The notes: a model not told the origin generated them from the sequence alone. Counted from the first letter of the stretch, positions 43,301 through 53,055 are shown. The stretch is 64,000 nucleotides of DNA from Alkalimonas amylolytica (GCF_900107845.1 NZ_FNRM01000001.1:41747-105746); one strand, 5' to 3'. Numbers and translations are program-made.

Positions 43301-44668
43301 TTATCGGGGCGGCAGCATCCCTGGTGGTAACTTGCCGCCAAGGCCACGCATCATCTTCATCATGCCGCCCTTGCCCGACATTTGCTTCATCATCTTCTGC
43401 ATTTGAGTAAACTGCTTCAGCATCTTATTGACGTCCTGCACCTGAGTACCCGAGCCTGCGGCAATGCGTTTTTTGCGCGAGCCCTTGATCAAATCAGGAA
43501 ACTGGCGCTCTTTTGGCGTCATCGAGTTGATGATGGCCTCCATCCGGATAAACTGTTTATCATCCATCTGACCGGCGACATTGGCAGGCAGGTTTTTCAT
43601 GCCAGGCAATTTATCCATCATCGACATCATGCCGCCCATATTGCGCATCTGGCCCAACTGATCACGAAAGTCTTCCAGGCTAAAGCCTTTGCCTTTCATC
43701 ATCTTCTGCGCCACTTTGGCCGCTTTGTCTTTATCGACTTTTTGCTCGATTTCCTCGATCAGACTTAACACATCGCCCATACCAAGAATGCGGGACGCGA
43801 CCCGATCCGGGTGGAATGGCTCGAGCGCATCGACTTTCTCGCCCATCCCGATAAATTTAATGGGCTTGCCGGTAATATGACGAATGGATAAAGCCGCACC
43901 ACCACGCGCATCACCATCGGCCTTGGTCAAAATCACCCCGGTCAGAGGCAAAGCATCGTTAAAAGCTTTGGCAGTGTTGGCTGCATCCTGACCGGTCATG
44001 GCATCAACTACAAAAAGAGTCTCGATAGGCTTAACCGCCGCATGCAGTGCCTGGATCTCCTGCATCATGGCATCATCAATATGCAGACGACCGGCAGTAT
44101 CTACCAGCAGCACATCAAACAAACGAGTGCGGGCATGGGCAATCGCCGCGTTTACAATAGCTACCGGCTGCTGCGAAAGATCGCTCGGGAAACACTCTAC
44201 GCCGACTTCTTTGGCTAGCATTTCCAGCTGCTTGATGGCCGCTGGCCGATAGACGTCGGCACTGACCACCAGCACTTTTTTCTTTTTGCGCTCGGTTAAA
44301 AAGCGCGCCAGCTTAGCAACCGAGGTGGTTTTACCAGCCCCCTGTAAGCCCGCCATCAAAACCACCGCCGGTGGCTGGGTATTGAGCGCCAACTCTTCGT
44401 TGGCCTCGCCCATGGCATCTTCCAACGCTTTGCGGACAATTTTAATAAATTCCTGGCCAGGAGTCAGGCTTTTGCTGACTTCCAACCCAACCGCTTTTTC
44501 TTTGACCTGTGCAACGAAGTCGCGTACCACCGGCAAAGCCACATCGGCTTCCAGTAAGGCCATCCGTACTTCGCGCAGAGTATCTTTGATATTGTCTTCG
44601 GTCAGACGCCCGCGACCACTGATGTTCTTCAGCGTTCGGGTCAGGCGCTCTGATAAATTTTCAAACAT
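43301..44668 (-). CDS. ffh: Signal recognition particle protein (SRP54 homologue)
   Basis: GTPase of the signal recognition particle that targets membrane proteins to FtsY; about 455 residues. The N domain is followed by the G domain with GLQGAGKTTSVAKLA (G1), DTAGRLH (G3), TKADGDARGG (G4) and the Met-rich M domain (MMSMMDKLPGMKNL; MQKMMKQMSGKGGMMKMM) that binds 4.5S RNA. ATG 44668 (MFENLSERL) is the conserved start; the frame opens at 44791. Divergent from ypjD, the usual neighbour. Confidence 0.98.
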   Translation of the reverse strand: MFENLSERLTRTLKNISGRGRLTEDNIKDTLREVRMALLEADVALPVVRDFVAQVKEKAVGLEVSKSLTPGQEFIKIVRKALEDAMGEANEELALNTQPPAVVLMAGLQGAGKTTSVAKLARFLTERKKKKVLVVSADVYRPAAIKQLEMLAKEVGVECFPSDLSQQPVAIVNAAIAHARTRLFDVLLVDTAGRLHIDDAMMQEIQALHAAVKPIETLFVVDAMTGQDAANTAKAFNDALPLTGVILTKADGDARGGAALSIRHITGKPIKFIGMGEKVDALEPFHPDRVASRILGMGDVLSLIEEIEQKVDKDKAAKVAQKMMKGKGFSLEDFRDQLGQMRNMGGMMSMMDKLPGMKNLPANVAGQMDDKQFIRMEAIINSMTPKERQFPDLIKGSRKKRIAAGSGTQVQDVNKMLKQFTQMQKMMKQMSGKGGMMKMMRGLGGKLPPGMLPPR

Positions 44669-44852
44669 GGTGTTCACCCAGATTTCGTTGCCTGGTGTCA
44701 GTATACCTGAGTCCGCTGCTGGCGTCAGCTCTGAGCAGGCACAGCATACGCAGCTTTGCCGTTGAAACTGCCTTGATGCCGTTTTAGGCATTGGTATTCA
44801 GCACAAGTTGCAATACAATGACTATCTGACTGTAATTCAGGGAAAGTTTTGC

Positions 44853-45659
44853 ATGCACTCGCTGTTGTTGCCACTATTTGCCATGCTGGCTTATGCACTG
44901 GCGGCAGGCACTATTCTCAGCCGTTTATTTCATCCGGCCGGACCGGCGCTCAAGCTCACCTTCAGTGCGGCCTGTTTAGGCCTTGCCCTGCATGCAATCT
45001 CCTTATCGGCCGCTTTATTTACCAGCGATGGCCAGAACTTCAGTTTGCTTAATGTCAGCTCTTTAGTCAGCTGGTTGATTACCATGGCAGTGACGCTGAC
45101 GGCTCTACGCTCTCCTTTGGTGCTGCTGCTGCCTGTGGTCTATGGTTGTGCTGCGCTGGTCCAGTTGGCCGTATTGTTGCTGCCACAAGGCACCCAGCTG
45201 CTGCAGATTGATCAAAACCCCATGTTGCTGCTGCATATCCTGGTGGCTTTTATTGCCTATGTGATTTTAATCCTGGCCACCTTATACAGTGTGCAGGTGA
45301 GCTACATCAGCTACAAACTGAAACACAAAGCACTCAGCATGACATCTCAGCTGCCACCGCTGATGCAAGCCGAAGTACTGCAGTTCCGTTTGTTGTTGAT
45401 TGGTACTGTGCTGCTAGGAATCACCTTGCTCAGCGGTGCCCTTTTTACCAGCGATTGGCTTGGCAAACAAAACCTGCACAAAAATGTACTGAGCCTGTTG
45501 GCTTTTACGCTCTTTGCGCTACTTAGCTGGGGCCATGCCCGGCTTGGCTGGCGCGGCAAAACGGCCATCAGCCTGACTCTGCTGGCCAGTGTGCTACTCA
45601 CTCTGGCGTACTTTGGCAGTCGTTTTGTACGCGAAGTACTGCTTAGTGGTAGCTTCTGA
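44853..45659 (+). CDS. ypjD: YpjD family inner-membrane protein (CcsA/CcmC-like)
   Basis: A 268-residue protein with about eight membrane helices, in the cytochrome c assembly (CcsA/CcmC) fold family: conserved His in LLLHILVAFIAYVI and in HKNVLSLLAFTLFALLSWGHARLGWRGK. YpjD is not itself a proven heme exporter. The ffh-ypjD-corC(yfjD) order is conserved in gammaproteobacteria. ATG 44853 follows AGGGA; the longer frame begins at 44808. Confidence 0.9.
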   Translation: MHSLLLPLFAMLAYALAAGTILSRLFHPAGPALKLTFSAACLGLALHAISLSAALFTSDGQNFSLLNVSSLVSWLITMAVTLTALRSPLVLLLPVVYGCAALVQLAVLLLPQGTQLLQIDQNPMLLLHILVAFIAYVILILATLYSVQVSYISYKLKHKALSMTSQLPPLMQAEVLQFRLLLIGTVLLGITLLSGALFTSDWLGKQNLHKNVLSLLAFTLFALLSWGHARLGWRGKTAISLTLLASVLLTLAYFGSRFVREVLLSGSF

Positions 45660-45731
45660 TGTTTTACATCTGCCAGTGCACCGTACATACTATGCATTCC
45701 ATTCCTTTTAGGTCATACAGGTAACCCACAT

Positions 45732-47009
45732 TTGGACGCGATAGCAACCAGTACCTTATTTATTATTCTTGGTGTACTTATTTTTATCTCCGCGTACTTC
45801 TCTGGCTCTGAAACCGGCATGATGTCGGTGAACCCTTACCGTCTGAAACATCTGGCGAACGAAAAGAACAAAGCGGCTATCCGTGTCAGTCAGTTACTAA
45901 AACGGCCAGACCGTCTGATTGGCCTGATCCTGATTGGCAATAACCTGGTCAATATTGCCGCATCGGCCATCGCTACTGTGATTGGCCTTCGCTTATTTGG
46001 TGATATTGGCATTGCTATTGCGACTTTTGGCCTGACACTGGTGATCCTGGTATTTGCGGAAGTCACCCCAAAAACCCTGGCAGCCTTGCACCCAGAGCGC
46101 GTGGCTTTTCCGAGCTCGGTGATTTTAAAGCCCTTACTAAAAGTGCTGTACCCGATGGTTTGGCTGGTGAACCAAGTCACTAACACCTTTTTAAAGCTGT
46201 TTGGCATCAGTGCCGAGCAGCATCAAGGCAACAGTTTAAGCGCCGAAGAGTTGCGCACGGTAGTGCATGAAGCGGGCGCCCTGATCCCAGAGCAGCACCA
46301 GAGCATGCTGGTAGGTGTGTTGGATCTGGAGCACGCCACGGTAGAAGACATCATGATCCCACGCAATGAAATCAGCGGCCTGGATGTGAATGATGACTGG
46401 AAACAACTGGTACGCCAGCTGGCCAACTCACCGCACAGCCGTTTGCTGCTGTACCGCGATACCATTGATGATGCGCTCGGCTTTTTGAACACCCGCGACT
46501 TGGTGCGCCCTTTGCTGAAAAAACAGCTCACCAAAGCCACCTTGCTGCGCGCTGTGCGCGATATTTACTACATTCCGGAAGGAACCCCTCTCAGTACTCA
46601 ATTGCTAAAGTTTCAGGCGTCGAAAGAGCGTATTGGCCTGGTAGTCGATGAGTACGGTGATATTCAGGGCCTGGTGACGCTGGAAGACATTCTGGAAGAA
46701 GTAGTCGGTGACTTCACCACCGATGTGATTGATGATAACCACGAGGAAATCATCGCTCAGCCGGATGGCACTGTGCTGGTGGAAGGTGGTATTAACCTGC
46801 GCGATCTCAACCGCGAGTTGCAGCTGAATTTTCCGACCAATGGCCCGAAAACGTTGAATGGCTTGGTGCTGGAGTATTTAGAAGAAATTCCGCAAGGTAG
46901 TCTGAGTCTGAAGCTGGCGGGTTATAAAATGGAAATTGTCGAGGTACAGGATAATATGATCAAAACCATCCGCCTGTTTCCGCTCTCCAAAAAGCGGCGC
47001 GACCACTAA
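45732..47009 (+). CDS. CNNM/CorC-HlyC family transporter (YfjD-like)
   Basis: A 425-residue membrane protein. An N-terminal DUF21/CNNM transmembrane domain (about 1-190; SAYFSGSETGMMSVNPYRL, FAEVTPKTLAALHPE), two CBS repeats (VEDIMIPRNEISGL; RDIYYIPEGTPLSTQL, with FGVVDEYGDIQGLVTLEDILEE-like motif) and a C-terminal CorC/HlyC domain (NLRDLNRELQLNFP). It probably handles Mg2+ or Co2+ efflux. Starts with TTG 45732; the start is uncertain. Follows ypjD by 72 bp on the same strand. Confidence 0.9.
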   Translation: MDAIATSTLFIILGVLIFISAYFSGSETGMMSVNPYRLKHLANEKNKAAIRVSQLLKRPDRLIGLILIGNNLVNIAASAIATVIGLRLFGDIGIAIATFGLTLVILVFAEVTPKTLAALHPERVAFPSSVILKPLLKVLYPMVWLVNQVTNTFLKLFGISAEQHQGNSLSAEELRTVVHEAGALIPEQHQSMLVGVLDLEHATVEDIMIPRNEISGLDVNDDWKQLVRQLANSPHSRLLLYRDTIDDALGFLNTRDLVRPLLKKQLTKATLLRAVRDIYYIPEGTPLSTQLLKFQASKERIGLVVDEYGDIQGLVTLEDILEEVVGDFTTDVIDDNHEEIIAQPDGTVLVEGGINLRDLNRELQLNFPTNGPKTLNGLVLEYLEEIPQGSLSLKLAGYKMEIVEVQDNMIKTIRLFPLSKKRRDH

Positions 47010-47013
47010 TTCA

Positions 47014-47036
47014 TAGCCCGGAGTCAATCCGGGCTA
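47014..47036. terminator. Hairpin between convergent genes
   Basis: 9-bp GC-rich stem (47014-47022 with 47028-47036), loop GTCAA, without T tract, 5 bp after the CorC-like stop and before the end of the transglycosylase gene. Confidence 0.6.
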
Positions 47037-47051
47037 CCACAAATGCACACC

Positions 47052-47675
47052 TCAAAAACCAATTAAACGGCGGAACCAGCCACGCTGCAGCTCTTTTTCG
47101 CAGCTGGCTAATTGGGTTGCATACATCTGAGCCCGGTCATCCACCCGCCGCGCTACGGAAATCAGCCAGGTTTTATTGCGATAGGTACCGCGCTGAAAGC
47201 CACCCCATCCCTCATGGTAGTTCAGGTACTGATTGTAAGCATCCCACTTGGACACTCCGTTGATACGGTAGGTTTTATCCATGTACCAGCCCATAAAGTC
47301 GATGGCATCGGCAAAGTTGCCGCGACTGGCAAAACGGCGATTGGTTTCGCGCTGGTAATCGGCCCAGGTCTCGGTTTTTGCCTGGGAATAGCCATAAGCC
47401 GAGCTGGCACGGCCATAAGGGATAAAACCTAAAAAGTAGCGCATCGGTGGCCGGGCATTATGCCGGAAACTACTTTCCTGAAACATCATGCTCATCGGCA
47501 CATGAATAGGAACCCCCCATTTATCACGGGTATTGGCGGCTGCTTTGTACCAGGCCCGATGCTCTTTAAAAATATCACAGAGGTTGCTGCTGTTTTGTGG
47601 TGGCGGGGTACTGCAACCTGCCAGCAACAAAGCTGCGGAAAAAGTACCGCTGATTAAAAAAAGTTTTGTTTTCAT
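47052..47675 (-). CDS. SLT-type lytic transglycosylase lipoprotein
   Basis: A 207-residue lipoprotein. The signal peptide ends in the lipobox LLAGC. The SLT-like domain has the catalytic Glu in MMFQESSFRHNA, then SSAYGYSQAKTETW and YLNYHEGWGGFQRGTY. It should cleave peptidoglycan glycan strands from the outer membrane's inner face. ATG 47675 (MKTKLFLISG) is the lipoprotein start; the frame opens at 47714. Confidence 0.88.
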   Translation of the reverse strand: MKTKLFLISGTFSAALLLAGCSTPPPQNSSNLCDIFKEHRAWYKAAANTRDKWGVPIHVPMSMMFQESSFRHNARPPMRYFLGFIPYGRASSAYGYSQAKTETWADYQRETNRRFASRGNFADAIDFMGWYMDKTYRINGVSKWDAYNQYLNYHEGWGGFQRGTYRNKTWLISVARRVDDRAQMYATQLASCEKELQRGWFRRLIGF

Positions 47676-47760
47676 CTGAACTTTATAAATCTCATTGCTT
47701 CTAACCAAGTGCAAGGATGCAAATCAAGTTTTACGTTTCCCTGGATTTCAATCCTGTATC

Positions 47761-47793
47761 GCGGTCACCCCTCTCCTGGTGACCGCTTTTTTT
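47761..47793 (+). terminator. Strong plus-strand terminator with no plus-strand gene upstream
   Basis: 9-bp GC-rich stem (47761-47769 with 47778-47786), 8-nt loop, then seven T (47787-47793). The direction is plus, but the nearest plus-strand gene ends 750 bp earlier behind another hairpin and an antisense gene. It could end a small RNA from 47680-47760 or stop antisense transcription into gshA. Confidence 0.8.
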
Positions 47794-49390
47794 AGCGTTC
47801 ACTTTCCAGTGAACACGGCTTAGGCGCAAAATAATCATCCAGGTATTGCTCAAAGCTTAAGGTATCGGCAGCTTCCACGGCCGCTTGTTGCTGATGCGAC
47901 TCTTTAGCCATCGTCTGCAAGCTCTGCTCATCATAATACTCATAGCTTCGCGCCAACAACTGCTGACGGTACTGCTCGGCGAGGTTCAGTGCGAAAGGCC
48001 CGTTGTCTTGCTGTTTGCTCAAAAGCTCGTCCAGTAAGCGACCCGAATAGGTATTGGACGGATCCAACAGGCTCACGTAAAAGCTGCGAATACAATCCTG
48101 ATAGCTGCTGCCGCCATAGGCCTGATCCAGCCAGGCAGCAACATCGGCTAAATCGGCAAATATCTCTTCAGCCCAATCCAGCATCAGGCGCGGTTGGCCC
48201 TGCTGCAACAACTCCAGATTTTGGCGGCGGCCATCAGTGACCACTTTTTTTAGGTTTTGCTCGGTGACCAACTGCTCTTCATGACTTAAATCTGGGCTGT
48301 CTTGCAGTAGGCAATAGCATAAAAACACATCCAAAAAGCGCATTTGCCCGGCACTGACACCGACCGGACTGAATGGATTGACATCCAGTGCCCGTATTTC
48401 GATGTACTCAACCCCGCGTGCAGCCAACGCGCAGGTCGGCCGCTCGCCACTTTCGGTGGTACGTTTGGGGCGGATGGTGGAATAAAATTCGTTTTCAATC
48501 TGCAAAATGTTGCTGTTCAGCTGCTGATAGCCCTGCTTAGCATCACAAGGAATGCTGGCGTACTCCTCAGATGGAAGGGTAATAGCCTGATGCAAGCCTG
48601 CGATGTATTCATCCAGCGAGTTGTAGGTAACTTTCAGCCGCGACTGCGCACTGTTGGTATAGCCTAAATCACTCATCCGCAGCGAAGTGGCGTAAGGCAG
48701 GTACAGAGTCCCCTTACCAAGCTGCTGGAACGGGTACTTGCTCTGCCGGCCTTTGATAAAGGAGCTACACAAAGCCGGCGAAGCACCAAACAGATACACA
48801 ATCAGCCAGGCCATACGTTTGTAATTGCGTACCAGCGCCAGATACTGCTCCGAAATAAAAGCCTGATTGGCCGCTGTCCGACCAGAAATAGTGGCGAAGT
48901 GTGGCCAAAAACCCGCTGGGAACGAAAAATTAAAATGCACCCCGCTGATCGCCTGCATCATGCTGCCATAGCGACGTTTTAAGCCCTGACGATACAAGGT
49001 TTTCATCCGGCCGACATTGGAGCTGCCGTACTGGGCGAGCTGAATTTCATCTTCATGTGCGATGTAACAAGGCATGCTCAGCGGCCATAAACGCTCATCG
49101 GCCAACTGCTTCAGGGTAAAGGTATGCACATCGGCTAACTGCGCCAGGGTGGTCTCAATATCGGTTGAAACCGGTGTGATAAACTCAAGCAGCGTCTCAG
49201 AAAAGTCCGTAGTGATCAGCGGATGTGTTAAAGCAGAGCCTAAGGCCGCTTGATGCGACGTAGCCGCCAGAGTGCCATTAGGTTGAATGCGCAAACACTC
49301 GCGCTCCAGACCACGGCGAATACCAACAATACTTTGCAAATGCTCGGCAGCATAAAGTGCAGCCAAGCGTTGTTTAAGAAGTGAATTCAA
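47792..49390 (-). CDS. gshA: Glutamate-cysteine ligase (type 1)
   Basis: First step of glutathione synthesis (glutamate plus cysteine plus ATP); 532 residues, near the E. coli length of 518. Family segments visible: GIRRGLERECLRI, ITTDFSETLLEFITP, GVHFNFSFP, LGYTNSAQSRL and EYIEIRALDVNPFSPVG. A single gene on the minus strand. The peroxidase at 2905 might use glutathione, but that is not shown. Confidence 0.97.
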   Translation of the reverse strand: MNSLLKQRLAALYAAEHLQSIVGIRRGLERECLRIQPNGTLAATSHQAALGSALTHPLITTDFSETLLEFITPVSTDIETTLAQLADVHTFTLKQLADERLWPLSMPCYIAHEDEIQLAQYGSSNVGRMKTLYRQGLKRRYGSMMQAISGVHFNFSFPAGFWPHFATISGRTAANQAFISEQYLALVRNYKRMAWLIVYLFGASPALCSSFIKGRQSKYPFQQLGKGTLYLPYATSLRMSDLGYTNSAQSRLKVTYNSLDEYIAGLHQAITLPSEEYASIPCDAKQGYQQLNSNILQIENEFYSTIRPKRTTESGERPTCALAARGVEYIEIRALDVNPFSPVGVSAGQMRFLDVFLCYCLLQDSPDLSHEEQLVTEQNLKKVVTDGRRQNLELLQQGQPRLMLDWAEEIFADLADVAAWLDQAYGGSSYQDCIRSFYVSLLDPSNTYSGRLLDELLSKQQDNGPFALNLAEQYRQQLLARSYEYYDEQSLQTMAKESHQQQAAVEAADTLSFEQYLDDYFAPKPCSLESER

Positions 49391-49502
49391 CAGATATCCT
49401 TCCTCAATTGAAGGCTCGTATTAAGGAGCGACAGCCATCTAACCTGCCGCTCACTGTACTTTGGAAACACGCCTGGAACAAGGTATCTCAGGCAGTAAAA
49501 TG

Positions 49503-50336
49503 TTACTTTTGTTCCTGTTCTGCTTGTTCGGCTGGCGCATCCTGATTCGCCTTCGCTTTTGGCTCTTCAAAATCAGCAGGTGTAACATCTCCCACCACAT
49601 GCTCCAACTTGAGCTTATTAACGCTGCGAATGGTGGTAACAGGGCCAGAGCAGGCATACAGCAGGAAAATCAGCAGCAGCATTTCAGCCGGCCTTGCTGC
49701 TATCACCACAAAAATCAGTACCACCAGCAAAATGGTGACAAAAGACACTTTATCGCGCCAGTTCACATCTTTGAAGGAGTGATAGCGGAAGTTACTGACC
49801 ATCAGCAAGCCGGCCATAATGGTCAAGATCCCAAGCAGGTAACCGAAGTCATTGCCATCCAACTGATAATAAGCACCAGTCCAAACCAAACCTGCTATCA
49901 AGGCAGCTGCGGCCGGACTTGCCAACCCCTGAAAGAAGCGGCCATCCGTTACCGACAAATTGGCATTAAAGCGGGCCAGCCTGAGCGCGGCACAAGCCAC
50001 AAACAAGAAGGCCGCCAACCAGCCAAACTTACCGGTATCGGACAACGCCCAGTTGTACATCACCATAGCCGGTGCCATGCCAAAAGATAACATATCGGCC
50101 ATGCTGTCATATTGAGCACCAAATTCGCTCTGGGTGTTGGTGAGGCGTGCGACCCGGCCATCCAGGCCATCGAAAATCATCGCCACAAAGATAGCAATGG
50201 CGGCAGCTTCAAAGTGGCCATTCATGGAAGAAATAATGGCATAAAAGCCGGAAAACAAACCGCCTGTTGTCAGCAGGTTTGGTAATAAATAGATGCCCTT
50301 ACGTGGCTGTGGCTCGGTTTTGCCTGTATCTGTCAT
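49503..50336 (-). CDS. pssA: CDP-diacylglycerol-serine O-phosphatidyltransferase
   Basis: Membrane CDP-alcohol phosphatidyltransferase of 277 residues, making phosphatidylserine as the precursor of phosphatidylethanolamine. The catalytic motif DGLDGRVARLTNTQSEFG...DSMAD matches D-x2-D-G-x2-A-R-x8-G-x3-D-x3-D. About eight helices. The acidic Ala/Glu-rich C-terminal tail (after ADFEEPKAKANQ) is typical of the 'type II' (Bacillus-like) PssA, unlike the soluble E. coli enzyme. Confidence 0.92.
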   Translation of the reverse strand: MTDTGKTEPQPRKGIYLLPNLLTTGGLFSGFYAIISSMNGHFEAAAIAIFVAMIFDGLDGRVARLTNTQSEFGAQYDSMADMLSFGMAPAMVMYNWALSDTGKFGWLAAFLFVACAALRLARFNANLSVTDGRFFQGLASPAAAALIAGLVWTGAYYQLDGNDFGYLLGILTIMAGLLMVSNFRYHSFKDVNWRDKVSFVTILLVVLIFVVIAARPAEMLLLIFLLYACSGPVTTIRSVNKLKLEHVVGDVTPADFEEPKAKANQDAPAEQAEQEQK

Positions 50337-50404
50337 ATATTTCTGCTACCAGAAAAATCATCGGAATAATGCTGGGTAATGTAGCATGGATTGGAAAAAG
50401 GCAA

Positions 50405-50442
50405 AAGAAAAGCCGCGGCAGTCGGCAGGCTAACCCGCCGGC
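50405..50442 (-). terminator. Possible terminator after the GGDEF gene
   Basis: On the minus strand an imperfect GC-rich hairpin (arms 50421-50429 and 50434-50442) is followed by GCCGCGGC and a T-rich run (TTTTCTTTT). It lies about 40 bp beyond the diguanylate cyclase stop. Confidence 0.45.
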
Positions 50443-50479
50443 AACGCAACAACCAGACCACATTAGCACAGCAGTGTTT

Positions 50480-51814
50480 TTAATCTGCCGCGTTGTAAAA
50501 CCACATCCGGTTGGCACCTGCTTTTTTAGCCTGGTACATTGCTTTGTCTGCCGCTTCCAGCAACTGCGCTGGTTTAGAGGCATCATCGGGATACAACGCA
50601 ATGCCAATGCTGACGGAAATACGCACCAACTGCTGTGCTATGGTAAAAGGCCGCACCAGCTCATCAATCATGTTCTGCGCCACCAACTCTACATCCTGAA
50701 GCAGCTTGGCACCTTTGAGGATCACTGTAAATTCATCGCCGCCTAAACGGGCAATGGTATCCTCATCCCGGCTGCAATCCATCAGCCGATTAGCGACATC
50801 CGTCAGCAAGCGGTCCCCTGCCTCGTGACCAAGCGAATCGTTGACGGCTTTGAAGGCATCCAAATCCAAAAAAAGCACAGCAAGTGTTAATCGACTGCGC
50901 TTTGCATGCTTCACCTCCTGCTCCAACCGGTCCAGAAAAAGCCGTCGATTGGGTAATCCGGTCAACAAATCGTGGTGGCCGTTGTGCCAGATTTTTTCTT
51001 CGGCCAGTGCTTGTTCGGTAATATCCCGCGAAATACAGACCGTAGCTTCGGTTTTTTTCTGCTCGTCCAGTACCGGCGCCAGCAGATAGTCAAAGCGCTC
51101 ACCCAAGCCCGAAGCAAAGGTATGCACAAACTTGCCCCGAAAGGTCGACTGCCCGGCAATGACCTTCGCCAGATTGCGCTGAAAATCCTGCGCGAATGAA
51201 AAACCAAGATCCAAAATGGATTTACCCAGGATGGCGCTAACCTCCATAGCAAAAAGATCAGCCGTTGCCTTGTTGGCGTAGATAAAGCGACCTTCAAGAT
51301 CCAGCACGTAAATGGGATCCGGCGATGCCAGCAAAATAGCGCCAAACAGTCTGGTTTCCATTTCTTTGATGGTGGCGTACTGCTCGAGCGATTCGGCCAC
51401 CGCCTGATCGATCGCTTCATGAAAGCGTGTCAAATCTTTCAGTTGTTGGCCGGTAATGGTGGGATAAATGTCGGTCCATAACGATACCACACTGGCCCTC
51501 AGGGCTCGAAACTCGGATACAGTCTCAAGCACACTGAAGCCACTGGACTGGCGAGCACCACCATGCACCTCGGCCGATGACAGCCCGCTCCCGTCCGGGC
51601 CACAACCTTTCGACTTTGCCACCTGCTCGGCCTCACTTTGATAGGATTCCAGATCATCGGCAATCTCCAGCAGCATGTCTTTGGCATGGTCGCGCAGCCC
51701 GGCTTTATTCAAAACTCTGGCATGATGGATGGTTTTGGCAAATGCCTCCCAGGCCTGCAAGATAGACTCGGTCTCTGCACGGATAAAGTCAGCCAGCCGC
51801 ATATGAGGGTGCAT
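50480..51814 (-). CDS. RsbRD_N-PAS-GGDEF diguanylate cyclase
   Basis: Soluble protein of about 444 residues. N-terminal helical domain (about 1-150; ADFIRAETESILQAWEAFAK and SVVSLWTDIYP) resembling the RsbR/RsbRD N-terminal sensor, a PAS domain (about 165-290; ASPDPIYVLDLEGRFIYAN) and a GGDEF domain with intact RLGGDEF and an RxxD I-site (RDED) five residues before it, so active and product-inhibited. No EAL domain. The start is ATG 51814 (MHPHMRLADF) or 51802. It is the only single-function cyclase of the window. Confidence 0.88.
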   Translation of the reverse strand: MHPHMRLADFIRAETESILQAWEAFAKTIHHARVLNKAGLRDHAKDMLLEIADDLESYQSEAEQVAKSKGCGPDGSGLSSAEVHGGARQSSGFSVLETVSEFRALRASVVSLWTDIYPTITGQQLKDLTRFHEAIDQAVAESLEQYATIKEMETRLFGAILLASPDPIYVLDLEGRFIYANKATADLFAMEVSAILGKSILDLGFSFAQDFQRNLAKVIAGQSTFRGKFVHTFASGLGERFDYLLAPVLDEQKKTEATVCISRDITEQALAEEKIWHNGHHDLLTGLPNRRLFLDRLEQEVKHAKRSRLTLAVLFLDLDAFKAVNDSLGHEAGDRLLTDVANRLMDCSRDEDTIARLGGDEFTVILKGAKLLQDVELVAQNMIDELVRPFTIAQQLVRISVSIGIALYPDDASKPAQLLEAADKAMYQAKKAGANRMWFYNAAD

Positions 51815-51980
51815 AATTTTGCTCACAATAAGGAAAATAACAGGCTCCCAGCATGGAGGGGAAGCAGCCAGCATAGCGAATGCTAAAAGGTAGGTCTGTT
51901 CGATGGATCACTTACGCCTGGTTTTCAGGCCGTATTCACACGCTAGCCTGGCTTTCCAGGCCAGCGACTGCCTCTTACCG

Positions 51981-52946
51981 TTAGCTAGCAAATACCGTAA
52001 AGCTCAGGCTAACATAGACACCATAGCCCAGCAGCAGTAACCCACCTTCGAGTCTACTTAACCGACTGCCCGTATATAGAAAGAGCAAAAGAATCAAAGA
52101 CGTTCCTAACATGACCCATTGGTCGAACTGCAGGATCCGCTCATGGACAGGAAGCGGCTGTAGCAACGCGGAAATCCCAAGTATTCCCAGGAGGTTGAAA
52201 ATATTGCTGCCCAGAATATTGCCAATCGCTACATCGGCATGCCGGCGAAAGGCCGCGATAACAGATATCGAAAGCTCAGGCAAAGATGTACCAACCGCTA
52301 CCAGGGTCAAACCTATCACAGCTTCTGATACACCAAGCGACCCGGCTATGCCCACAGCGCCCTTGAGCAGTACTTGAGAGCCGATGATCAAAAGAACCAA
52401 ACCCAACACAACCGCCATAACGATCCATAGCGTTGTTTTTGGCAAAGAGGCCACTTCTTCTCCTTCAGCGATGTGCAACCCTGCGGATGGCGCGACTCCG
52501 CTGCGCTCAGTCCAATAAGCCCAGCTCAGATAAGCGATGAGCATCAAAAGGAATATGGCGGCATCCGATCTGGCCAAAGCATCCCCACCAACAAGCATAA
52601 GAAACAAAATGCTGGCGGCCACAACCGTGACACCATCACGCCGCAAGACCAGCGGCTTGACAGCAAGGGGCGATATCAGCGCACACAAGCCCAGAATCAA
52701 CAGGATGTTGCCGATATTACTGCCTACCACGTTCCCCACGGCAATATCGGGTCGCTCACTAAGAGCCGCATCAATGGACACTACCAACTCAGGAGCAGAG
52801 GTACCAAAACCAACGATAAGCAAGCCGCTAAGCAGAGGTGAAATACCCAACCGGTTCGCGGCTGCCAAGGATCCTCTGATAAGTGCCTCGCCACCAGCAG
52901 TGAGACACAAAACGCCGATAGCGACCAACAGCAGGTTCAACATCAT
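51981..52946 (-). CDS. Calcium/sodium antiporter (YrbG-like, CaCA family)
   Basis: A 321-residue membrane protein with ten helices in two inverted repeats. Alpha repeat 1: GFGTSAPELVVSIDAA with GNVVGSNIGN; alpha repeat 2: AVGTSLPELSISVIAA with GNILGSNIFN. These are the ion-binding motifs of K+-independent Na+/Ca2+ exchangers. Two small hairpins follow its stop at about 51917-51959. It is the last ordinary gene before the variable region. Confidence 0.93.
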   Translation of the reverse strand: MMLNLLLVAIGVLCLTAGGEALIRGSLAAANRLGISPLLSGLLIVGFGTSAPELVVSIDAALSERPDIAVGNVVGSNIGNILLILGLCALISPLAVKPLVLRRDGVTVVAASILFLMLVGGDALARSDAAIFLLMLIAYLSWAYWTERSGVAPSAGLHIAEGEEVASLPKTTLWIVMAVVLGLVLLIIGSQVLLKGAVGIAGSLGVSEAVIGLTLVAVGTSLPELSISVIAAFRRHADVAIGNILGSNIFNLLGILGISALLQPLPVHERILQFDQWVMLGTSLILLLFLYTGSRLSRLEGGLLLLGYGVYVSLSFTVFAS

Positions 52947-53055
52947 TTTAAGCTTCCGGTTGCGAAGGTTGTAGGCTGCACCGACAAAACGAACTCGTTA
53001 ATTTTATCGGGAAGTCATTCTTGTTTTGTTGCTGCAATGCTTACTAGTTAGCCAA

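Noticed and set aside
51917-51959. Tandem hairpins after the antiporter as REP elements
   Set aside because: Two small GCCTG/CAGGC-type hairpins are present, but without other copies in the window I cannot call them a repeat family.
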